This document shows positions 1 through 6,373 of a stretch of DNA of 10,952 nt, one piece after another. The notes beneath the pieces are model-generated. The model did not search any database. It had not been told where the DNA came from and worked only from the letters and a program-made list of their open reading frames with translations. The translations under genes were made by a program, and so were the position numbers. Source of the stretch: Terriglobia bacterium (lineage in GTDB: Bacteria > Acidobacteriota > Terriglobia > UBA7540); NCBI GenBank assembly GCA_030040515.1, contig JASHTO010000657.1, positions 1-10,952 of the forward strand, written 5' to 3'. Position 1 is the first letter of the stretch. Every line of letters starts with the position of its first letter.

Positions 1-1155
1 TCCGAATAGCAGCGCCGCCATCACCGCCGCGGCCGCGGCAAAGAGCAGCACGGCGCCGCTGACTTGCACTTCCTCACCCGCGAGCATCCCGCCTGGAAGC
101 AGCAGGTTGATGCCGCGCGTTCCCGCCATCGCCAGGGCCACGCCCAGCGCTCCGCCGATGCCGGCGAGAACCAGGCTCTCCGTCAACAATTGACGGACGA
201 TGCGCCCGCGCCCCGCGCCGAAAGCAATTCGCAGGGCGATTTCTCTTGAGCGCGCTGCGCCCTGCACCAGGAATAGGTTGGCCACATTGGCGCAGGCAAT
301 GAGCAGTACGAAAATTACCGCGCCAAATAGCACCAGAATCGCCGGGCGCGAGTCGCTTACGAATGCGTCACGAATGGTTTGCAGGGCAATTCCCATTCGG
401 GTATTTTCGATGGGGTAGGCGGCCACCAGCTGCGCTTCAATGCCTTCCATTTCAGCGCGCGCCTGGGCCATGGTGACTCCCGAAGCGAGCCTGCCGATCA
501 CGATTGTATCGCCGCGCGATCCGCGCTCGGTGGCATCCGAATCATGGGTGGTCCACACACCGATAGGTTCCAGCACATCGGTCTTGTCGAGGGTGCGAAA
601 ATCCGCAGGGAGCACCCCAACAATCGCCACGCTGTGGCCGTCAAGCGTGATCGTGCGGCCGATGACATTCGGATCGCCGCCCAGATGCGACTGCCAGAGC
701 GCATAGCTGAGAATGGCCACGGGAGTGGTTCCGGACTTTTCCTCCGAGGCGTCGAAATCGCGGCCCAGGATGGGACGCACGCCCAACAGGGAGAGATAAT
801 TCGGCGACACCGCGTCGCCGTCAATGGCTTCGGGCTGGGTGATTCCCGCCAGGTCAAAGCCCACCTCGTGCACGGCAGCCATTTGGGAGAAGGCGTGGCT
901 CTGCTGTCGCCAATCGAGGAAGTTCAGATAGGAGACGGAAACAATTCCAATCTTTGGCGTGCTTTCGTTCAGCACCACCAGCGCCGAAGGGGCGCGATAG
1001 GGCAGCGGCCGCAGCAGCACGCCATAGACCACGGAGAAGATCGCCGTAGTGGCTCCGATGCCGAGCCCGAGCGTCAGCACTGCCACAGCCGTGAAGCCGG
1101 GATTCTTAGCCAACATGCGTAGGCCGAAACGCAGGTCTTGAAGTAAGGTGCTCAT
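1..1155 (-). CDS. ADOP-family permease (MacB/FtsX-like), C-terminus cut off by the window edge
   Basis: I translated 385 codons without a stop from an ATG at 1155 to the window edge. AAGGAG (minus strand, 1166-1161) lies 5 nt before the ATG and fixes the start. The protein opens with MSTLLQDLRFG, then LAKNPGFT and a first membrane helix (about 21-47). A MacB-like extracytoplasmic domain follows (about 50-265; SYLNFLDW, NYLSLLGVRPILGR). The first FtsX-type permease block begins near 272 with LLIACANVANLFL and continues through ALRIAFGAGRGRIVRQLLTES. ADOP proteins run to about 800 residues with two FtsX blocks, so roughly half is visible. It is a clear paralogue of the next gene upstream (1308-3782), sharing the LLQDL-FG-R-LAKNP-FT opening. 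Family knowledge: ADOPs resemble the MacB membrane subunit but lack an adjacent ATPase, and their substrate is unknown. The cytoplasmic PadR-linked prefix domain of some family members is absent. Confidence 0.93.
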   Translation of the reverse strand, partial: MSTLLQDLRFGLRMLAKNPGFTAVAVLTLGLGIGATTAIFSVVYGVLLRPLPYRAPSALVVLNESTPKIGIVSVSYLNFLDWRQQSHAFSQMAAVHEVGFDLAGITQPEAIDGDAVSPNYLSLLGVRPILGRDFDASEEKSGTTPVAILSYALWQSHLGGDPNVIGRTITLDGHSVAIVGVLPADFRTLDKTDVLEPIGVWTTHDSDATERGSRGDTIVIGRLASGVTMAQARAEMEGIEAQLVAAYPIENTRMGIALQTIRDAFVSDSRPAILVLFGAVIFVLLIACANVANLFLVQGAARSREIALRIAFGAGRGRIVRQLLTESLVLAGIGGALGVALAMAGTRGINLLLPGGMLAGEEVQVSGAVLLFAAAAAVMAALLFG

Positions 1156-1174
1156 ACCAACTCCTTCGTCTCGA

Positions 1175-1304
1175 GATCGGGAGATCCGGTGATCGGGTAA
1201 TCGGGTGAACAAAAACCGTTTTTCCTTGCTGCCGACGTTCATTAACTTCCAGGGCGAATGGCCGGCCGAGTTTCTTGATCACCGGATCACCCGATCTCCC
1301 GATG
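1175..1304. repeat. Inverted arrays of an 8-bp tandem repeat between the two ADOP genes
   Basis: On the plus strand 1175-1206 is four tandem copies of an 8-bp unit of consensus GATCGGGT: GATCGGGA, GATCCGGT, GATCGGGT, AATCGGGT. The same unit occurs on the minus strand from 1304 down to 1277 (CATCGGGA, GATCGGGT, GATCCGGT, then GATC). The two arms could pair over 24 positions with 3 mismatches, around a spacer of about 70 nt. The array fills most of the 152-nt gap between the ADOP stop (1308) and the next ADOP start (1155). No T-run follows either arm, so this is not a classical intrinsic terminator. It may be a mobile or slippage-generated intergenic repeat, or an mRNA-stabilising hairpin. Confidence 0.8.
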
Positions 1305-1307
1305 AAG

Positions 1308-3782
1308 TCATTCGTACCTCAGCGCCACCAAGGGATCGACCTTGGTTGCTCGGCGCGCGGGGATATAGGTGGCCAAAAAGGCGACGGCAACAAGCACCAG
1401 CGACACCGCTGCAAACGTGAGCGGGTCATATGCCTTTACGCCATAGAGCAAGGTGGCGAGCGTCCGGCCCAGGAAGAGGGCTCCGACGATGCCGATTGCC
1501 GCGCCGATCAGGACCAGCGACATGCCCTGCTTAACGACCATGCTCAGCACTTGTCGCGGCGAAGCGCCGAGGGCCATGCGAATGCCCACTTCCTGCGTGC
1601 GCTGCGAAACCGAATAGGAAAGAACGCCGTAAATCCCCACTGAGGCCAGCGTCAGAGCAAGGGCGCCAAAGATTACCAGCAACAACGCGCCCATGCGCGG
1701 CCCCCAAAGTCCCTGATCCAGCAATTCGCGGATCGACTGCACGCCCACAAATCCCAGGTCGCGGTCGAGCGACTGCACCTGCGCGCGCACGGTGGGAAGG
1801 ACGGCGTCAGGATTTCCATCCGTGCGCACGTGCAGAACCGCGAAAGGTGAATACGCCTGTGTGATGGGCAGATAGATGGCCGGCTGCGGAGGTTCGCCTA
1901 CATTGAATTGCCAGGAATCTTCCACCTCACCTACCACCTCCAGCAGTTCCGGATTGCCGAAGAAATGGAAGCGCTTGCCGATGGGGTCCACGCCGGGCCA
2001 GAAGTGGCGCGCCGCGGCGCGATTCACGATGGCCACCTGCTGGGCTTTGGGATCGTCAAAATCGGTGAAAACGCGGCCTTCCAACAGGGGGATTCCCACG
2101 GTTTGGAAATAAGTGGCCGACACATCGTTCAAAGTGGTCAGGGTTCCACGTTGACCGGTTTTTTCGTCCTCGCCCTCGAGATAAACAGTGCGAGCAATGC
2201 CTCCGCCCAGCGGAAAGTTTGAAGCGATGGCCGCCGAATGAACTCCCTGCACGCTCGTGGCCTGCTGCATGGCATCGCGGAAATACTGCTCACCGTGGGG
2301 CATATCGTAATGCTGCGAGCCAAGGTCGAACCCGATCAGGAAAAGTCTCTTCGACTCAAACCCCGGGCTCAGGCCTTCCGCATAGCTCAGGCTGCGAAGG
2401 AAAAGTCCCGCCCCCACCAGAGCGATGAGGGCGAGAGCCATTTCCGCAATCACCAGGCCGTGGCGAAGCCGGCTGCGGCCCCACGCCATGGCTCCGCTGC
2501 GCCCGGCGGCGTTGAGCGCCTCAATCAGATTCGGCCGCGCCACCTTCCATGCCGGAATCATTCCGAACAGGATGGCGGTGAATGCCGTAATGCCGATGGT
2601 AAACGCCAGCACATGCGAGTCGAGCGACAACGCCAGGTCGGATTGCCGCAGAAAAGGCGGACGGATCGACCACAGGAACATGCGTCCCCAACTTCCAATC
2701 AGCAGCCCCAAACCGCCACCCAGCAGCGAGATCAGGAAGCTCTCTGTCAGTGATTGCCGCATCAGGCGAACTGAGTTGGCCCCCAGCGCCGCGCGCAGGC
2801 ACATCTCCTTTTCGCGGCGCGCCGTCTGTGACAGCAGAAGGTTGGCCAGGTTGACGCAGGCGATGAGCAGCACCAGACCCACGATGCTCATCATCATGGC
2901 GCCCACGGTCACGAGTTGCTGGTGCTGATTGATCCCCACCATGGCATTGGCGAGGGGCGAAAGCACGGCGCCGCGCCCACTGTTTTCCTTGGGAAACTGT
3001 GTCGCCAACCGTGAGGCAATCGTCTGAATTTCCGCCTGCGCCTGCCCGATCGTCACGCCCGGCTTCAACCGCCCGAAGCACTGGAAATCCAGGAACCGGC
3101 GATTCTGGAAGTTTGCCTCGATGAAGCCAGCGAGAACCTGCGTGTGCATGCTCACGGGAATCCAAATCTGATCGGTGTTGGCGAAGAGGAAAGTTCCCTT
3201 GAAGGCCGGCGGCGTTACTCCAATCACCGTAAAGGTATTGCTATTGAGCTTCAATTGCTTGCCGAGAATGTCCGGCGCGCTGCCGAATTCGCGCGTCCAC
3301 AGGCTATAGCTGATGACGGCAACCGTGTCGCTGCCGGGATGCTTGTCCTCATCGGGATGAAACGTTCTTCCCATCACCGCGCGCACGCCCAGCACGTCGA
3401 AGTAATTGGCGGTCACCAGGCTTCCCTGAAACTGCCGGGGCTTATCGCCTCCGCCCAGAGTCAGGCCGATTCCCTGGAAGGCCGCCATTCCCGTGAATAC
3501 GTCCTGCTGGTGCTCGTAGTCTTTAAAGTTGGGATACGAGACGCCCAGTCGGCTGGAATTGGTGATCGCCACCGTGGTTTTCTGGTCGATGGTGTCCAAC
3601 TGGACCAAATGCCCGAAATCACTGACCGGCAGCGGGTTCAGGAGCACAGCATTCACAATGGTAAAGATCGCCGTGTTAACGCCGATGCCCAGCGCCAGAG
3701 TCAAAACCGCCACCAGAGTGAAGGCCGGGTTTTTCGCCAGCACACGTACTCCGAACTTCAGGTCCTGAAGCAAGGTTCGCAT
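1308..3782 (-). CDS. ADOP-family permease (MacB/FtsX-like), complete
   Basis: This 824-residue protein is full length for the ADOP family (TIGR03434). Order of parts: MRTLLQDLKFG opening; membrane helix about 21-45; MacB-like extracytoplasmic domain about 50-285; first FtsX block about 288-412 (LLIACVNLANLLL, then CLRAALGANSVRLMRQSLTES); a further helix about 440-463; second extracytoplasmic domain about 470-690; second FtsX block about 695-812, with GIYGVLSYSVSQRTQEVGIR and MALGASPRQVL. It ends in PLVALRYE, a typical family C-terminus. The start is set by GGAGGAG (minus strand, 3797-3791), 8 nt before the ATG. TGA is at 1310-1308. The architecture matches a fused pair of MacB membrane domains. 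No ATP-binding subunit or HlyD-type adaptor is encoded nearby, which is the 'orphan' trait of the family. Its transport role is unknown. The next gene downstream (1-1155) is a paralogue, most simply explained by tandem duplication. Confidence 0.95.
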   Translation of the reverse strand: MRTLLQDLKFGVRVLAKNPAFTLVAVLTLALGIGVNTAIFTIVNAVLLNPLPVSDFGHLVQLDTIDQKTTVAITNSSRLGVSYPNFKDYEHQQDVFTGMAAFQGIGLTLGGGDKPRQFQGSLVTANYFDVLGVRAVMGRTFHPDEDKHPGSDTVAVISYSLWTREFGSAPDILGKQLKLNSNTFTVIGVTPPAFKGTFLFANTDQIWIPVSMHTQVLAGFIEANFQNRRFLDFQCFGRLKPGVTIGQAQAEIQTIASRLATQFPKENSGRGAVLSPLANAMVGINQHQQLVTVGAMMMSIVGLVLLIACVNLANLLLSQTARREKEMCLRAALGANSVRLMRQSLTESFLISLLGGGLGLLIGSWGRMFLWSIRPPFLRQSDLALSLDSHVLAFTIGITAFTAILFGMIPAWKVARPNLIEALNAAGRSGAMAWGRSRLRHGLVIAEMALALIALVGAGLFLRSLSYAEGLSPGFESKRLFLIGFDLGSQHYDMPHGEQYFRDAMQQATSVQGVHSAAIASNFPLGGGIARTVYLEGEDEKTGQRGTLTTLNDVSATYFQTVGIPLLEGRVFTDFDDPKAQQVAIVNRAAARHFWPGVDPIGKRFHFFGNPELLEVVGEVEDSWQFNVGEPPQPAIYLPITQAYSPFAVLHVRTDGNPDAVLPTVRAQVQSLDRDLGFVGVQSIRELLDQGLWGPRMGALLLVIFGALALTLASVGIYGVLSYSVSQRTQEVGIRMALGASPRQVLSMVVKQGMSLVLIGAAIGIVGALFLGRTLATLLYGVKAYDPLTFAAVSLVLVAVAFLATYIPARRATKVDPLVALRYE

Positions 3783-4008
3783 GGGGGAGACTCCTCCGGC
3801 TAACGTCGTAGCATTCTATCTTCCACTCATGTGGGGGGAAAGGTTCGGATTATCTTAAGGATACAAGGTATTGCCGGCGACGATTGCCAGGCCACTGTGC
3901 GGTTTTGGGTTTCGAGTGTCCGTAATTGGGACGGCGGCGGGACGTTGCAACGCGCAAGCGCGCCTTCGGAGTGCGGCCACTTTTCCCTCGCCGCACAACG
4001 TTCCGGAA
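3783..4008. other. Intergenic region between GT2 and ADOP genes, with palindromes
   Basis: These 226 nt lie after the GT2 stop and before the ADOP start, both on the minus strand. Visible structures are a perfect 7-bp stem GTGCGGC/GCCGCAC (3971-3977 with 3990-3996, 12-nt loop), a CGCG-CAAG-CGCG hairpin (3951-3962) and the perfect 10-bp palindrome CGTTGCAACG (3943-3952). The stems could end the GT2 transcript, but no T-run follows them on the minus strand. A possible -10 box for the ADOP gene is TAGAAT (minus strand, 3818-3813). I see no convincing -35 at a proper distance, so the promoter call is weak. Plus-strand open frames here have no usable ribosome binding site and run antisense into GT2. 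Confidence 0.45.
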
Positions 4009-4773
4009 TTACTCGCGCTGGGCGAAACGCATTCGCATCAACTGCCCCGCGCATTTCCACGCCGCCTGAGTCCAGCGTCGCATTCCTTTCAACGAGGCAG
4101 TGCCCCCGCGCCGGGGGAAGTGCCGGACGGAAACTTCCGCCACCCGAAACCCCCTGCGGCGCGCTAGGATCGAAACCATCACCATGGGAATGAAACAATC
4201 TTTCGGAATTTGCCGGAGCACGGTGGTAAGGGCCTTGGTTCGCATGAGCTTAAACGGGCAATTTGCGTCCACAATCCACACCTGCCATAGCAGCCAGTTC
4301 AGAGTTCGCATCAGTGCACTCACGAGCCGGCGAAAAGGGCCGTCCTTCCGCTGGGTTCGCATCCCAAAAACGAAGTCGAATTGCCCGCGCATCTCCCAGA
4401 GCCGCCAAAAATCGGGCGCACAATGCTGGCGATCGCTATCCGTCTGAAACACGAATGGGCTGCGAGCCTGCTGGAACCCAGCGAGAAGAGCTTTGCCGTG
4501 GCCGCCATTCATGCCCTGCCGGAGAAGGTCCACGCCCGGCAAAGTCTGGGCAAGCAGGCGCAGCACTTCCGTCGTGCCATCCGTGCTGCAGTCATCGATG
4601 ACGATAAGCCGCGAGCCCGGCAGCTTGGCAATAACCTCGGCGTGCCACTCCCGCACCGTCGCCTCGATGATGTCTTTTTCGTTGTATGCCGGCATCACGA
4701 TGGTAAGGACGGGCTCGGGCACAGCCCCGGCCGGCTCCTTTGCGGGAATGTCGGGGGAATCTCGCTCGCTCAT
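4009..4773 (-). CDS. Glycosyltransferase family 2 (polyprenyl-phosphate sugar synthase-like)
   Basis: This 254-residue protein has a GT-A fold of family GT2. The N-terminal strand LTIVMPAYNE (about 23-32) opens the nucleotide-sugar site. IDDCSTDGT (59-67) carries the paired aspartates D60/D61, and TDSD (111-114) is the DxD metal-binding motif. DANCPFKLMR (169-178) and the GGTASLKG segment (223-230) are typical of the dolichol-phosphate-mannose-synthase-like branch. There are no C-terminal membrane helices, so it should act in the cytosol at the inner membrane face. A likely role is moving a sugar from a nucleotide donor to polyprenyl phosphate; the sugar cannot be told. The ATG (4773-4771) overlaps the TGA of the upstream membrane protein (4772-4770) in an ATGA arrangement, implying translational coupling. 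The first 20 residues are charged and proline-rich and do not belong to the fold. A GT2 enzyme acting directly on a glycan is the alternative. Confidence 0.88.
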   Translation of the reverse strand: MSERDSPDIPAKEPAGAVPEPVLTIVMPAYNEKDIIEATVREWHAEVIAKLPGSRLIVIDDCSTDGTTEVLRLLAQTLPGVDLLRQGMNGGHGKALLAGFQQARSPFVFQTDSDRQHCAPDFWRLWEMRGQFDFVFGMRTQRKDGPFRRLVSALMRTLNWLLWQVWIVDANCPFKLMRTKALTTVLRQIPKDCFIPMVMVSILARRRGFRVAEVSVRHFPRRGGTASLKGMRRWTQAAWKCAGQLMRMRFAQRE

Positions 4774-6149
4774 CCGTTATCCAACGGCAGAATCCACGAT
4801 GAGGTTGTTTGGCCAAAACTCCATGCCTTGATGACCAAAAGGATAAAGAGCAAGGCGTAGCTGCACACCGTAAGGGCCAGAGCCTTGCTTGCGATTTCGG
4901 CGGGGGGAGGCCTATCCGCATCTGCCGGTCGCGATTGTCTCAGTTGGATGGCGAACAGCGTCCCCGTGGCGACCTGACAACTGAGAATCGAGAGGTAGTA
5001 GATGTGATTGAAGGGGGGCACGAAAATCCCGCCCGGCGAACTGAACAGGGCCGCCATGGCCGATGCCAGCAAACTCCAAATCGGCCAGCGGGGATAGAAG
5101 ATCGCGCACGCCAGCACGGACAGGGCGAGGTAGTAATCGTTCATGGCCGGCGACCACGCCACCATGGCCAGAAGATACATCGCAAACAGGTCCGATTTGC
5201 CGCGCGCGGCCACGATGCCGGAGATCATCAAAACGCCCATCCAAATCAGTGTGAGGGCAGACGTCTCCTTGCCGGAAATCTCCCAAAAGTGGCGCGAGGC
5301 GGCCACCAGGTGGAGCAGCGAAAAATAAAATCTCGAGCGGTAGAGAAAAACGTGCTGGATGATCCCCGCCCGCGAAGGCGCGTCCATGGCCCACGGAAGG
5401 AACGACAGGCCGAAGAGGCCGTAGGCGACCGTGGCGTAGGCCAGGCGTTTCCGCCAATTCCCCAGACCGCTCCAGAAGATCAGCCAGATTGGGAACAGGA
5501 AGAAAATGTGCTTGATGGCCAGCGAGAGACCGAGCAATCCCGCCGAGCATAGAACGCGGTCCCAGGTGGCCCTCCCTCCGCGAATCAGCAACCAGGCCGC
5601 GAGCCCCGCAAGCAGGCCGAAATTATCGAATTGAGAATAGGAGCCTGTCAGGATTATCGTGACCGGGCAGCAGAGAAAGAAGATTCCGGCGTTGTAGTGG
5701 TACCGCACACCCAAAAGCGCGGCCAGCGCCACGTCCACCAGCGCCAGGAAACCCGCGACCGTGAGGTGATACCCATGGCGCCCCATCGGCGGGAGCCACA
5801 AGGAAATCTGCTTGAGGCCCGCGAGAAAATACGACCAGAGGGGCGCGTAATTGTAGCGCTCAGTGTTGGCGTAGACGCTTCGCCCATGCAGGATGAGTGA
5901 GGAGACGATATCGTACGAGCCCACGTCATAATCGGTCCAGCGGCTCGCCAGAATCATCTTCAGCGCAATCGAGACGAGGGCCGCCAGGGCAAAGAGCGCC
6001 TTCCGCCGTCGCTCCAGGTTCGCTCGCGCAATCAGGTACGCTGCCCCGCCGGCGTTCAGCACAAGGCAGCACAAAACGAGAGTGAAATACACGCCCGCAT
6101 TATAGTTGACGCGAGGCCTGCGGAGGAAATGCCGGGTTTTCGTTTGCAA
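4770..6149 (-). CDS. Polytopic membrane protein, putative GT-C-fold glycosyltransferase
   Basis: This 459-residue protein has about ten or more hydrophobic helices. The features fit a GT-C glycosyltransferase. After the second helix comes WTDYDVGSYD (71-80), with acidic residues D73/D75 in the first extracytoplasmic loop where GT-C enzymes hold their catalytic acid. It is followed by LHGRSVYANT and YNYAPLW (87-105), like the G-x-x-Y...Y-P pattern of GT87-type and mannosyltransferase-like proteins. GSYSQFDNFGLL (169-180) resembles the Q-F-D loop of GT-C enzymes, and AIKHIFFLFP (211-220) the following K-containing helix. I infer use of a polyprenyl-phosphate sugar made by the coupled GT2 gene. 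The only early in-frame start is TTG at 6149-6147: an in-frame TGA lies upstream near 6195 and there is no ATG before residue 65. No good ribosome binding site precedes it, so the start is uncertain; a GTG at residue 20 is the alternative. Family assignment is moderate and substrate unknown. Confidence 0.72.
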   Translation of the reverse strand: MQTKTRHFLRRPRVNYNAGVYFTLVLCCLVLNAGGAAYLIARANLERRRKALFALAALVSIALKMILASRWTDYDVGSYDIVSSLILHGRSVYANTERYNYAPLWSYFLAGLKQISLWLPPMGRHGYHLTVAGFLALVDVALAALLGVRYHYNAGIFFLCCPVTIILTGSYSQFDNFGLLAGLAAWLLIRGGRATWDRVLCSAGLLGLSLAIKHIFFLFPIWLIFWSGLGNWRKRLAYATVAYGLFGLSFLPWAMDAPSRAGIIQHVFLYRSRFYFSLLHLVAASRHFWEISGKETSALTLIWMGVLMISGIVAARGKSDLFAMYLLAMVAWSPAMNDYYLALSVLACAIFYPRWPIWSLLASAMAALFSSPGGIFVPPFNHIYYLSILSCQVATGTLFAIQLRQSRPADADRPPPAEIASKALALTVCSYALLFILLVIKAWSFGQTTSSWILPLDNG

Positions 6150-6373
6150 AGGCCCGCCGCATCGGCTTGAATCCGGGCGGAAATCGCGAAGTAATCATCC
6201 TCCGGCTAAGCCGCAGGCCTTGCGGTAGCTAGCCGCTCAAAGAGGGCCTGACCGCCACCTCGGCAAAGCCGGGGGATCTCCCAACGAATTAGTGAGGGAT
6301 TGTGGCACTTCGTGTCAGCCCTTCGACCCCTGCGCCGGCCCTCCACACAGCCCCGTGATAAAATGCTCCAGCT
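6150..6373. other. Divergent intergenic region with several hairpins
   Basis: These 224 nt separate the two divergent TTG-started genes and should hold both promoters. Visible structures are CGGCT-A-AGCCG (6203-6213), which overlaps CCGCA-GGCCT-TGCGG (6211-6225), and a strong 7-bp stem with an AAA loop (6258-6264 with 6268-6274; one T-G wobble), followed by the near-palindrome GGGGATCTCCC. The stretch looks like composite palindromic repeat DNA more than a simple promoter. On the minus strand a 32-codon frame beginning MITSRFPPGF (ATG at 6197-6195, immediately after GGAGG) overlaps the start of the GT-C gene in another frame. The GGAGG has no spacing to that ATG, so I do not call it a gene. 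Confidence 0.5.
6359..6364 (+). promoter_or_regulatory. Possible -10 box for the PMT-like gene (leaderless start?)
   Basis: TAAAAT at 6359-6364 matches the -10 consensus at 5 of 6 positions. It would start transcription about 7-10 nt downstream, almost on the TTG start codon at 6374. No Shine-Dalgarno sequence precedes that TTG, so a leaderless or near-leaderless mRNA is plausible. No recognisable -35 is present, so this is a weak call. Confidence 0.25.

Noticed and set aside
1175..1304. CRISPR-like array in the GATC repeats
   Set aside because: The units are 8 bp, directly adjacent without spacers, and inverted relative to each other. This is not CRISPR architecture.
3831..4193. Plus-strand open frames at 3831-4193 and 3871-4167
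   Set aside because: They have no ribosome binding site, overlap the 3' end of GT2 in antisense, and their composition looks random.
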